DNA of 26,359 bases, taken from NCBI GenBank assembly GCA_017619905.1, contig JAFZRK010000107.1, positions 1 to 26,359 of the forward strand. Reading direction: 5' to 3'. Under the pieces are notes generated by a model, which was given only the letters and a program-made list of their open reading frames with translations, ran no database searches and had not been told where the DNA came from. Below, piece after piece: positions 17,056-25,154 of this stretch; within the stretch, counting starts at the first letter, position 1, and every line of letters begins with the position of its first letter. A program made the position numbers and the translations under genes. Source of the DNA: Bacillota bacterium (lineage in GTDB: Bacteria; Bacillota; Clostridia; Peptostreptococcales; Anaerovoracaceae).

Positions 17056-17131
17056 GCTACTGTGGCTCAGTCGGTAGAGCAGCTGATTCGTAATCAGCAG
17101 GCCGTCGGTTCAAGTCCGACCAGTAGCTCCA
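17056..17131 (+). tRNA. tRNA-Thr (anticodon CGT)
   Basis: The 76-nt cloverleaf has acceptor arm GCTACTG/CAGTAGC, D arm GCTC/GAGC, anticodon stem CTGAT/ATCAG with loop TTCGTAA (anticodon CGT, reads ACG), T arm GTCGG/CCGAC with GTTCAAGTC, discriminator T and an encoded CCA. It has its own promoter and a terminator shortly after. Confidence 0.97.
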
Positions 17132-17133
17132 AT

Positions 17134-17166
17134 AAAAGAGGGACGGTATTCGTCCCTCTTTTGTTT
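17134..17166. terminator. Bidirectional terminator between tRNA-Thr and the GH13 gene
   Basis: A 9-bp perfect stem (17137-17145 with 17151-17159) is extended by A-T pairs, with a 5-nt loop. T-rich tails lie on the plus side (TTTTGTTTT) and, for the minus strand, on the other (CTCTTTTATT). It serves both converging genes. Confidence 0.9.
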
Positions 17167-17196
17167 TATTGTTTTCCGGATCCGCCGGCGTCCGCG

Positions 17197-18867
17197 CTAC
17201 CTGAGCACTACGCTGGTGTGTCCGTCTATCGTAAGCTTTGAGCCGTCCATGGACGCGCCTCCCTGGCCTATCGCTGCGGCTATCGACTTGAAGCTCTCCG
17301 CGCCGCTTACAGTTGAAAGATCAATGGTCAGAGCGCTCATCGACGGGTTGTGGATGACGCATACGCTGCTGCCGTTGAGCGTGGACGTAAATCCGCCGGC
17401 CTTCATGCCGCTGATCTTCAGCGCTTTGTATTCGCCGTTCGCTATCTCCGGGTTGGCCGCGCGTATCATCAGCAGCTTTTTGTAGTACGTAAGCATGCTG
17501 TCGTCCTGACCCAGCTGCTCCTTTACGGTGCTCTGGATCTGGCTGTCCTTGCTGTAGGTGGTGCCTTCCGGGTCGGTCACCTTGTCGTCATCGCCCCAAA
17601 GCATCGCAAGACGCCTGTTGGCGTCCGTGTTGGCTCCGCCTCTGGATCCCCTCATGCCTATCTCCTCGCCGTAGTAGATGAACGGCGAGCCGGGGGACAG
17701 TATGTAGAGGTTGGCCGCGAACTGCATGTTGAAGCTCGCGGGCGTAAGGTAGCCGGCAGCCCTGTCCATGTCGTGGTTGGAGATGAACGGGACTATCATG
17801 GCGTCCTTGTTCTTGGTTGTGACGGTCCTGATGTATTTCTCGACGTAGGAGGTGAGGCGGTTGGCGTCTCCGGCCTTCGCTGTGTCCGCGATAAGGCCGT
17901 TGGCCTGCGACATGGAGAAGTCGAAGCAGTTGACTGCCTCAAAGTAGTGGTCGGTTATGCTGTCGGAGTCCCAGACCTCGGCTACGGTGTAGATCTCCGG
18001 CTTTATCTTCTTGAGTTCTCCGACGTACCAGTTCCAGAACTCCACGTTCCTGTCGACTTCGCCGAAGTATACGTACTTGGCGGCGTCGAAGCGGAAACCG
18101 TCGATACCCATGTCCAGGTAATACTTTGCGATGTCCAGCACTGCCTGACGCACGGCAGGGTTATCGTAGTTGAGTTCCGGCATGGCGCTGTCGAAATTGC
18201 ACTCGTAGTACTCGTTAAGGTCCAGAAGTTTCTCGAAACGCCTGCCTGCGGGCGCTGTCTCGCCTCCGCGGTAGTATGTGTAGAAGTCGTAGTACGGATC
18301 GTTTACGTCGCCGGTCTTGTGGGCCAGCCCGAAGTTCCTGAACCACTCGTTGCCTTTGCCGGTGTGGTTGATGACCATGTCCAGGATCAGCTTTATCCCG
18401 CGCTTGTGGCACTCCTTGATGAGATCCTCCAGATCCTTCATGGTACCGAATTTTGGGTCGATCTCGTAGTAGTTGTCCACGTTGTATTTGTGGTAGGACG
18501 AAGACGTGAAGATGGGGGTGAGCCAGATGCCTTCCACGCCCAAGCTCTTGCCTGAGAAGGCGTCGCCGTCGTTCAGGTAGTCCAGGCGGTTGATGATGCC
18601 TCTGAGGTCCCCGGTGCCGTCGCCGTCGGAGTCGGAGAAGGAGCCGACGAATATCTCGTAGAAGACGCGCGCGTTGTCGCTCTCGGCTTTCTGCTTTGCG
18701 CCTCCCGCGTTCGGCGTGTCCACGTCCGAGACTATGGCCTCTCCGTCCTTCGCGAGCTCGTAGGTGTTGTTGGGCGTTGATCTTGCCGCGGGCTTCCCGC
18801 AGGACGCAAGACCCAGTATCATGACCGCCGCGAGAAGGACGGCGGCAGCTTTTTTAACGGAAAACAT
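17197..18867 (-). CDS. GH13 alpha-amylase-family glycoside hydrolase, lipoprotein
   Basis: This 556-residue enzyme should cut alpha-glucans outside the cell. It has a lipoprotein signal peptide with lipobox LASC (C23), then a linker to about residue 64. The (beta/alpha)8 domain follows: YEIFVGSFSDSDGDGTGDL with its calcium-type loop, region I DMVINH (163-168), region II DGFRFDAAKY with nucleophile D261, region III VAEVWD with acid/base E297, and region IV FISNHD with D366. A small beta domain closes the C-terminus. The start is fixed by GGAGGT 7 nt upstream (plus 18875-18880). The exact specificity (amylase, neopullulanase, oligo-1,6-glucosidase) cannot be set. It converges on tRNA-Thr and shares its terminator. 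Confidence 0.95.
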   Translation of the reverse strand: MFSVKKAAAVLLAAVMILGLASCGKPAARSTPNNTYELAKDGEAIVSDVDTPNAGGAKQKAESDNARVFYEIFVGSFSDSDGDGTGDLRGIINRLDYLNDGDAFSGKSLGVEGIWLTPIFTSSSYHKYNVDNYYEIDPKFGTMKDLEDLIKECHKRGIKLILDMVINHTGKGNEWFRNFGLAHKTGDVNDPYYDFYTYYRGGETAPAGRRFEKLLDLNEYYECNFDSAMPELNYDNPAVRQAVLDIAKYYLDMGIDGFRFDAAKYVYFGEVDRNVEFWNWYVGELKKIKPEIYTVAEVWDSDSITDHYFEAVNCFDFSMSQANGLIADTAKAGDANRLTSYVEKYIRTVTTKNKDAMIVPFISNHDMDRAAGYLTPASFNMQFAANLYILSPGSPFIYYGEEIGMRGSRGGANTDANRRLAMLWGDDDKVTDPEGTTYSKDSQIQSTVKEQLGQDDSMLTYYKKLLMIRAANPEIANGEYKALKISGMKAGGFTSTLNGSSVCVIHNPSMSALTIDLSTVSGAESFKSIAAAIGQGGASMDGSKLTIDGHTSVVLR

Positions 18868-18993
18868 AGTGAGTACCTCCGTTCTGACCGATCCTATACA
18901 CTAATATTAGCACATTGTCATTCAAAGAGCCATAGCGCTTGCAGGCCCCGCTGTCAATAATGCATATGCCTGACGCGGTACCGGGGCGGCTCC

Positions 18994-19022
18994 TTGCGAA
19001 TGAACGCGCGGGATATTATAAT
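18994..19022 (+). promoter_or_regulatory. Promoter of the membrane protein/GH53 unit, leaderless type
   Basis: TTGCGA (18994-18999), a 17-nt spacer, then a perfect TATAAT (19017-19022). Only eight bases separate the -10 from the ATG at 19031, so transcription should start at or next to the start codon. Confidence 0.7.
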
Positions 19023-19030
19023 AATGACGT

Positions 19031-19837
19031 ATGGAGATCTATTCGAAAGAAGAACTCGATAATCAAAGGGCGGAAAGGAAGCGCGCTAAGATCGTCATGG
19101 CGGCGGTCAGTGCGGCGGCGCTCGTTTTCTGCATAGTCATGTTCTGCGTCGTGTCGCCGGTGAACGAAAAGCTCTGCCGGACTCTGGCCATAATCGCCGC
19201 GGTCCTTGCCGGCTGCATCGACATCTACATCATCGGATTCATACTGCCCTACATTAGGCCGGATTCGTTCTATAAGCCGGGCACGGGGAAGGCAGCGAGG
19301 ATCTTCAAAAACATAGCGCGCCAGCTGCTTCTTTACATCATGTGGGGCATAATCGCCGGGCTGCTGGTCTCGTTCGTATTCGACCGCATAACGGACACCG
19401 TTCCAGCAAAGAAGATCACCATCTTCGCGGACGTGCCCGAAGTGCACAGCGCGGAGCTGGAGGCGGAGCTCGGAAAGGACCTCCCCGAAGGGATCAAGAT
19501 GGTGAAGGCGCACACGTTCTCGTACTCCATGTTCGGGATGGTGGGCGACAACCAGTCGGACATATTCATCGTCAAAAAGAGCGATGTGGAGGAGTACATA
19601 GAGAACTTCGCGCCGCTCTCGGAGTTCCTTGCCCCGCGCGACATCTTCCATTACTACATGCATGACGGCGTGCCTTACGGCGTTCTTGTTAAAAGCAGCG
19701 GCCCCGGCATCGCCGCAAGCTATATCGATTACGAGGAGGGCGAGGAGTACTACATGTTCTTCGGAAAGCTCTCACCTCATCCCGGGACGGACGGCGCCGC
19801 GGCTTACATAGCGGAGCGTCTTCTCTTACTCAGATAG
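19031..19837 (+). CDS. Uncharacterised membrane protein with an extracytoplasmic domain
   Basis: I do not recognise a named family. The 268-residue protein begins with a charged, helical cytoplasmic stretch (EEL, RAERKRAK), followed by three hydrophobic helices (about residues 22-42, 49-73 and 94-116). A soluble domain of some 150 residues, probably outside the membrane, follows. It contains KKITIFADVPEV and later SDIFIVKKSDVEEYIENFAPL. There is no Shine-Dalgarno sequence; the promoter -10 ends 8 nt before the ATG. The GH53 gene starts 11 nt after its stop, so the two are probably cotranscribed. That hints at a role linked to surface glycan use, but this is inference only. Confidence 0.75.
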   Translation: MEIYSKEELDNQRAERKRAKIVMAAVSAAALVFCIVMFCVVSPVNEKLCRTLAIIAAVLAGCIDIYIIGFILPYIRPDSFYKPGTGKAARIFKNIARQLLLYIMWGIIAGLLVSFVFDRITDTVPAKKITIFADVPEVHSAELEAELGKDLPEGIKMVKAHTFSYSMFGMVGDNQSDIFIVKKSDVEEYIENFAPLSEFLAPRDIFHYYMHDGVPYGVLVKSSGPGIAASYIDYEEGEEYYMFFGKLSPHPGTDGAAAYIAERLLLLR

Positions 19838-19848
19838 CAGGTATTAAA

Positions 19849-21810
19849 ATGAAAGCGAAAAAGATCATGGCAGCGGCAATGTCGGCGGTACTGTTATTAA
19901 GCATCCTCTCGGGCTGCGGAGCGGCAAAGGTGGAAAAGGTGAAAGGCAGCGACGATCTCTACGTACGCAAGGTGGAAGGCCTCGCGGACGACTTCATCAT
20001 GGACATGGACCTTTCCTCCGTGCTGGCGGAGGAGGCCAGCGGCGTCAAGTATTACGGCTACGACGGCAAGGAGCAGGACATATTCCTGACCCTTGCGCAG
20101 AGCGGCGTGACGCATATCCGCGTGCGCGTCTGGAACGACCCGTTCGACGCTGACGGCAACGGTTTCGGCGGCGGCAACTGCGATATAGACACCGCCGTGG
20201 AGATAGGCAGGAGGGCGACCAAATACGGCCTGAAGCTTATCGTGGACTTCCACTATTCGGACTTCTGGGCGGATCCGAGCAAGCAGATGGTCCCGCGCGC
20301 CTGGCAGGGCATGAGCATAGAGGAAAAGACGGAAGCCGCGTATCAGTATACTAAGGAGTGTTTGGAAAAGCTGAAGGCGGCCAAGGTGGACGTGGGCATG
20401 GTCCAGACAGGCAACGAGACCAACGCGGCGCTTGCAGGCGAAAAGACCTGGTTCAACATCCAGTACATAATGCAGGCGGGCGCCAGAGCGACCAGGGAGG
20501 TCTTCCCGGAGGCATTGGTGGCTGTGCATTTCGCGAACCCCGAGACGCCGGACAGGTACCGGAGCTGGGCGTCCAAACTGGAATACTACGAGGTCGATTA
20601 CGACGTGTTCGCTACATCCTACTACCCCTACTGGCACGGAACGCTTGACAACCTTGCGGGGATACTGTCCGAGATAGCGGAGACCTACGATAAGAAAGTG
20701 ATGGTGATGGAGACATCCTACGCCTACACCGCGGAGGACACGGACTTCAACGGCAACACCATAGGCGAGGGCGGAGAGGTAAAGGGTTACCCGTTCTCCG
20801 TCCAGGGACAGACGAACTGCATAGTGGATATCATAGATACTATCGCCAACAAGACCAAGAACGGCATAGGCGTCGTGTACTGGGAAGGCGCTTGGATAAC
20901 CGTCGGCACGGAGTCCTGGGAGAAGAACCACGAGATCTGGGAAAAGTACGGTTCCGGCTGGGCCAGCAGCTACGCTTCCGTCTACGATCCTAATGACGCG
21001 GGCAAGTACTACGGCGGCAGCGCGGTGGATAACCAGGCCATGTTCGACAGCGAGGGCCACCCGCTGGAATCGCTCAAGCTGTTCCAGCTCGTAAGAACGG
21101 GCAACGCTGTGGAGATAAAGGCGGAAGCAATAGAAACATCGGAAGTCGTGTGCGACGTAGCTCAGAAGCTGGAGCTGCCGAAGACCGTCAGCGCTGTAAT
21201 GACAGACGGCTCAAAACAGGAGATCCCTGTGGAATGGGATGTGACGCAGGCGGAACTGGACAAGATGCAGAACGGAGGCGTCGCCAGATACGAGATAAGC
21301 GGCACCGCGGGAGGCCTTAAGGCGAGAGCGTCCGTGTCCATGGTAAAGTTCAACTACCTTAAGTCCCCGAGCTTCGAGGAAGGCGACGAGGGCTGGACGA
21401 TAACGGCTCTTCAGCCCATGGACCAGCTCTACGTGGAGGATAAGGAAGGGGATTCTCTGTCGGGCACCAAACATCTGCACTTCTGGAACGCATCCGGAAA
21501 GACCGTGGAATTCACCGCGGAGCAGACGGTGGAAGGCCTGCAGTCGGGGACCTACGACTTTACGATCTCCATAATGGGAGGCGACGGAGGGACCACGGAC
21601 ATCTACGCCTACATAAAGCAGAACGGGCAGATCATAGCGCAGGAACCGCTAGAGATAACGTCCTGGAAGGAATGGCACACCGCGCACATAAGGATAGGAG
21701 TTCTTGACGGCGAAGCGGGACTCACCGTCGGCATATACGTTAAATGCAGCGGAGCGGGGAACGGCGCCTGGGGCAAGATAGACGACGCTATACTCAACTC
21801 CGCGGACTGA
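19849..21810 (+). CDS. GH53 endo-beta-1,4-galactanase, lipoprotein
   Basis: This 653-residue enzyme is predicted to cut beta-1,4-galactan side chains of pectin (arabinogalactan type I). The signal peptide ends in lipobox LSGC (C23). The GH53 barrel covers about residues 48-400: THIRVRVWNDPFD, the FHYSDFWADPSKQ block, acid/base E190 in VQTGNETN, SYYPYWHG, and nucleophile E288 in VMETSYAY. A bacterial Ig-like domain follows (about 410-475, VSAVMTDGSKQEIPVEWD). The C-terminus is a carbohydrate-binding-like beta domain (about 478-653, SPSFEEGDEGW), similar in placement to galactan-binding modules of other GH53 enzymes. Lipid anchoring keeps the enzyme and its products near the ABC transporter encoded downstream. 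Confidence 0.93.
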   Translation: MKAKKIMAAAMSAVLLLSILSGCGAAKVEKVKGSDDLYVRKVEGLADDFIMDMDLSSVLAEEASGVKYYGYDGKEQDIFLTLAQSGVTHIRVRVWNDPFDADGNGFGGGNCDIDTAVEIGRRATKYGLKLIVDFHYSDFWADPSKQMVPRAWQGMSIEEKTEAAYQYTKECLEKLKAAKVDVGMVQTGNETNAALAGEKTWFNIQYIMQAGARATREVFPEALVAVHFANPETPDRYRSWASKLEYYEVDYDVFATSYYPYWHGTLDNLAGILSEIAETYDKKVMVMETSYAYTAEDTDFNGNTIGEGGEVKGYPFSVQGQTNCIVDIIDTIANKTKNGIGVVYWEGAWITVGTESWEKNHEIWEKYGSGWASSYASVYDPNDAGKYYGGSAVDNQAMFDSEGHPLESLKLFQLVRTGNAVEIKAEAIETSEVVCDVAQKLELPKTVSAVMTDGSKQEIPVEWDVTQAELDKMQNGGVARYEISGTAGGLKARASVSMVKFNYLKSPSFEEGDEGWTITALQPMDQLYVEDKEGDSLSGTKHLHFWNASGKTVEFTAEQTVEGLQSGTYDFTISIMGGDGGTTDIYAYIKQNGQIIAQEPLEITSWKEWHTAHIRIGVLDGEAGLTVGIYVKCSGAGNGAWGKIDDAILNSAD

Positions 21811-21936
21811 CGCGGGCGAAGCGTCAGGCAACGCGGAAATTAGCGCCAAATTAACGGACAACTGTTGAATAATCTGACAATTGTAACGTGTTCTATATAA
21901 AAATCGCAATAAATATATGTTATTTTTTTCGCAAAG

Positions 21937-21975
21937 TGGTATATTATAAAGTTGAACGGACTGTTAATAGGTCCG
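21937..21975 (+). promoter_or_regulatory. Extended -10 promoter and leader hairpin ahead of the solute-binding protein
   Basis: TG-G-TATATT (21937-21945) forms an extended -10. The -35 region is T-rich without a clear box. The leader then has a small hairpin, CGGAC (21957-21961) with GTCCG (21971-21975). Upstream lie two short palindromes, CAACTGTTG and ACAATTGT (about 21860-21893), that might be regulator sites. No convincing CcpA site was seen. Confidence 0.45.
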
Positions 21976-22010
21976 GATAAAATGTTTAATACTTTAAGGA
22001 GGAAAATATT

Positions 22011-23546
22011 ATGAAGAAAGTATTAGCAATAGTACTTGCTCTCGTCATGGTACTTGGCCTTGCCGCATGCGGCACTCCGGCCAACAACAATACCCCGGCG
22101 AACAACACGGCGGACGACAAGCCGCTCGCAGGTACTTACAAGATCAAGGTATGGGCTGCCGAGAACAACCAGGAGCTCACCAAGAAGCAGATCGAGGCAT
22201 TCAACCAGTCCAACGACATGGGCATCGTCATCGAAGCCACCGTTGAGGCCGTGTCCGAGGCAGACGCCGGTACCAACATGATCACCGACATCGAAGCCGG
22301 TCCGGACATTTACTGGTTCGCTCAGGACCAGTTCGCTAGACTGGTCAACGCAGGCGCTCTTGACAAGCTCGGCGAAGGCGCCAGCAAGACCGTATCCGAA
22401 GCCAACGACCCCGGCGTAGTTGCCGCAGGTTCCATCAACGGACAGCTCTACGCTTATCCGGCAACTTCCGATAACGGCTACTTCATGTATTATGATAAGA
22501 GCGTCATCCCCGAAACTGACATCGACAGTTTGGAGAAGCTGATCGCTGACTGCGAGGCCGCAAAGAAGTACTTCGCGTTCGAGGCGCAGACCTCCGCATG
22601 GTACATCGCATCCTGGTTCTTCGGAACCGGCTGCCACTCCGAGTGGGAGATGGACAACGACGGCAAGTACACCGGAGTAAAGGACGACTTCAACTCCGCA
22701 AACGGTCTCATCGCTGCGAAGGGACTTTACAAGCTCGTTTCTTCCCCGTTCCACCTCAGCTCTTCCAAGGGCGCTGAGTTCGAGTCCGGAGCTGCCATCG
22801 TAGTTACCGGTACCTGGGACTACGAAGTAGTTCAGAAGATTCTGGGCGACAACATGGGCGTTGCTGATCTTCCGTCCTTCGAAGTTGACGGCAAGCAGTA
22901 TCACCTCGGTTCCTACAACGGCTGCAAGCTGGTAGGCGTAAAGCCGCAGACTGACGCCAAGAGAGGCGCTGCTCTGCACCAGCTGGCTCAGTACCTCACC
23001 GACTACGACCGTCAGATGGAGAGGTTCAACGAGCTCGCATGGGGTCCCGCAAACCTGAAGGCACAGTCCGATGACAAGGTAAAGGCCAACCCGGGTCTCG
23101 CAGCTCTGCTCCAGCAGAACGCTTACTCCGTACCTCAGGGCCAGATCCACGGTTCCTGGTGGGATATCGCCAAGGTAATAGGCGATGACGTCAAGGAGTC
23201 CGGCGGCACCGACGAGGGCCTGAAGGCAGCTCTCCAGAAGTATCAGGATAAGATCGACGCCCTCTTCTCCATGAGCGACGAAGAGAAGAACGCCTGGACA
23301 GTAATAGGCGACATCAACGGCGACGGCTGGTCCATAGACCTCCCGATGGAAGAGGTTTCCGCGGGCGTCTGGAAGACCACCCAGAAGTACGATCTTAAGG
23401 CCGGCAACCAGTTCAAGTGCCGTCAGGGCAAGAGCTGGGATGTTTCCATCGGCAACGGCGGAGACAACTACGTAGTTGAGAAGGACGGATCCTTCACGAT
23501 AGTCCTTACTCTCAACGGAGATTCCGGAACGATAACCCTCGAGTAG
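22011..23546 (+). CDS. Sugar ABC transporter substrate-binding lipoprotein with a C-terminal SusE/SusF-like starch-binding module
   Basis: This 511-residue protein starts after a perfect AAGGAGG (21996-22002). The lipoprotein signal ends LAAC (C20), followed by an N/P/T-rich linker. Residues about 43-425 form a MalE-type binding protein: KIKVWAAENNQELTKKQIEAFNQ, INGQLYAYP, YDKSVI, FESGAAIVVTGTWDY, and a long C-lobe. Residues 428-511 form an extra domain (TVIGDINGDGWSIDLPM, LKAGNQFKCRQGKSWDVSIGNGG, FTIVLTLNGDSGTITL) that resembles the beta-sandwich glycan-binding modules of SusE/SusF-type proteins. Neighbours are the GH53 gene, two permeases and an ATPase, so it captures an oligosaccharide for import. 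The module points to alpha-glucan, the GH53 neighbour to galactan. A terminator-like hairpin follows. Confidence 0.92.
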   Translation: MKKVLAIVLALVMVLGLAACGTPANNNTPANNTADDKPLAGTYKIKVWAAENNQELTKKQIEAFNQSNDMGIVIEATVEAVSEADAGTNMITDIEAGPDIYWFAQDQFARLVNAGALDKLGEGASKTVSEANDPGVVAAGSINGQLYAYPATSDNGYFMYYDKSVIPETDIDSLEKLIADCEAAKKYFAFEAQTSAWYIASWFFGTGCHSEWEMDNDGKYTGVKDDFNSANGLIAAKGLYKLVSSPFHLSSSKGAEFESGAAIVVTGTWDYEVVQKILGDNMGVADLPSFEVDGKQYHLGSYNGCKLVGVKPQTDAKRGAALHQLAQYLTDYDRQMERFNELAWGPANLKAQSDDKVKANPGLAALLQQNAYSVPQGQIHGSWWDIAKVIGDDVKESGGTDEGLKAALQKYQDKIDALFSMSDEEKNAWTVIGDINGDGWSIDLPMEEVSAGVWKTTQKYDLKAGNQFKCRQGKSWDVSIGNGGDNYVVEKDGSFTIVLTLNGDSGTITLE

Positions 23547-23561
23547 CATTACGTTCATTAC

Positions 23562-23595
23562 GGGTTGGAGCCCTCAGCGGCTCCAGCCCTTTTTT
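23562..23595 (+). terminator. Hairpin between the binding-protein and permease genes
   Basis: An 11-bp stem with one G-T pair (23562-23572 with 23579-23589) is followed by six T residues. Such internal terminators usually let only part of transcription reach the permeases, giving excess binding protein. Confidence 0.85.
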
Positions 23596-23624
23596 GCGGG
23601 ATAATTCAGGAAGGGACATCTATC

Positions 23625-25154
23625 ATGGCTAATTACAGCGACCTTGAATACCTGAGATTATCCAAAGGGCAGAAATTCGCGTACAAACTGGGTCACTTCT
23701 TCCTGTCCATCCCTCGCGCCATAGGCCGTCTCTTCGTAAACATCGGCAAAGGGATAGGCAAGGGCGCCAAAGGAATAGGAAGGAGTCTGGCGGACATCGG
23801 CTCCACGTTCAGGAACGGCGACGGAATAACCAAAGGCTCGTTCGTGATCATGGGTCTGGGGAACATGGCCAGAGGCCAGATCCTTCGCGGAATATTGTTT
23901 CTGCTGTTTGAGATAGTTTTTATCTTCTATATGGTGACGACAGGGGGCTACTGGCTCTCGATGCTGCCGTCGCTTGGTCATCAGGGGCCGGCTCAGGAAT
24001 ATAATCCCATATACGACACCTACGTGACCACATACCACGATAACTCGTTCAAGATACTCCTGTACGGAGTTCTTACGATATTCTTTATCATTGCATTCAT
24101 CTACACCTGGAGAGCCAACCTCAAGCAGGCGAAGATCACCCAGGAGATGCGCGAGAAGGGCATACGCCTGAAGAGCGGCAAGGACGACCTGCGCTCTCTG
24201 GTGGACGAGGGCTTCTACAAGACCCTGCTGGCTCTTCCGCTTACCGGAATAATCATCTTTACGGTGCTGCCGATAGTATTCATGATACTGGTGGCTTTCA
24301 CCAACTACGACGGCACTCACGACGGATACTTCAACAGTCTGTTCAACTGGGTGGGCCTTGAGAACTTCAACACGATGCTCTCGTGGGAAGGCGGCGGAAA
24401 CGTCTACTCGGCCACCTTCGGAGAAGTCCTTACGTGGACGCTCATCTGGGCGTTCTTCGCCACGTTCTCGAACTACTTCCTTGGTATGTTCGTGGCGATG
24501 ATGATCAACAAGACGGGCAGAACGTTCAAGAAGGGCTGGAGAACGATACTGGTGCTGACCATAGCCATACCGCAGTTCATCTCGCTGCTGTACGTATCCA
24601 AGATGTTCGCCAAGAACGGCATAGTGAACGGCTTCCTTATGAACATGGGGTGGATCGAGACCGCCTTGCCATTCTTTGAGAAGGCCGCGTGGGCCCGTAT
24701 AACGGTAATACTCATCAATATCTGGATAGGCATTCCCTACCTGATGCTGATAGTTACCGGCATACTGATGAACATCCCCGCGGACCTCTACGAATCCGCC
24801 AAGATAGACGGAGCCAGCGGCTGGAAGCAGTTCACGAAGATAACGCTGCCGTACATGCTGTTCATTACAGGCCCGTATCTGGTGACGCAGTTTACGGGGA
24901 ACATGAACAACTTCAACGTAATATTCCTGCTTACGGGAGGAGGACCAACCAACCCGGCTGCGTCGGGCGCCTCGGGATCGGTAGGTTACACGGACCTGCT
25001 GGTCACCTGGCTGTTCAAGATAACCACCGGCGCGGAGTCCAAGTACTATCTGGCCTCCGTAGTAGGTATATTGATATTCGTAGTTGTAGCCGTAATAACC
25101 CTTGTGGTCTACAACCTGCTGCCATCGGTCAAGAATGAGGAGGATTTCCAGTGA
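23625..25154 (+). CDS. Sugar ABC transporter permease, MalF type
   Basis: This 509-residue inner-membrane protein pairs with the following permease to form the import channel. The start at ATG 23625 follows AGGAAGGGA; the open frame reaches back to 23565, but that start lies in the terminator. The N-terminal 75 residues are unusual, an amphipathic stretch rich in glycine and lysine (IGKGIGKGAKGIGRSL). Two early hydrophobic helices follow, then the transport domain with helices and a MalF-like external segment. The ATPase-coupling EAA loop reads ESAKIDGASGWKQFTKITLPY. The downstream permease overlaps its stop, so translation is coupled. Confidence 0.92.
   Translation: MANYSDLEYLRLSKGQKFAYKLGHFFLSIPRAIGRLFVNIGKGIGKGAKGIGRSLADIGSTFRNGDGITKGSFVIMGLGNMARGQILRGILFLLFEIVFIFYMVTTGGYWLSMLPSLGHQGPAQEYNPIYDTYVTTYHDNSFKILLYGVLTIFFIIAFIYTWRANLKQAKITQEMREKGIRLKSGKDDLRSLVDEGFYKTLLALPLTGIIIFTVLPIVFMILVAFTNYDGTHDGYFNSLFNWVGLENFNTMLSWEGGGNVYSATFGEVLTWTLIWAFFATFSNYFLGMFVAMMINKTGRTFKKGWRTILVLTIAIPQFISLLYVSKMFAKNGIVNGFLMNMGWIETALPFFEKAAWARITVILINIWIGIPYLMLIVTGILMNIPADLYESAKIDGASGWKQFTKITLPYMLFITGPYLVTQFTGNMNNFNVIFLLTGGGPTNPAASGASGSVGYTDLLVTWLFKITTGAESKYYLASVVGILIFVVVAVITLVVYNLLPSVKNEEDFQ

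Noticed and set aside
17002..17241. 79-codon ORF containing ATVAQSVEQLIRNQQAVGSSPTS
   Set aside because: It is a translation of the tRNA-Thr gene and its terminator, a well-known spurious ORF pattern.
21808..21826. Hairpin TGACGC/GCGTCA at the GH53 stop codon
   Set aside because: Only 6 bp and no T-tract, so not supportable as a terminator.
21840..21940. Possible CcpA (cre) operator upstream of the sugar-binding protein
   Set aside because: The nearest match (TGTAACGTGTTCTA) lacks the central CG placement and the 3' half of the consensus.
23565..23624. Upstream start for the MalF-type permease
   Set aside because: The extra 20 codons translate the terminator hairpin; ATG 23625 has the ribosome binding site.
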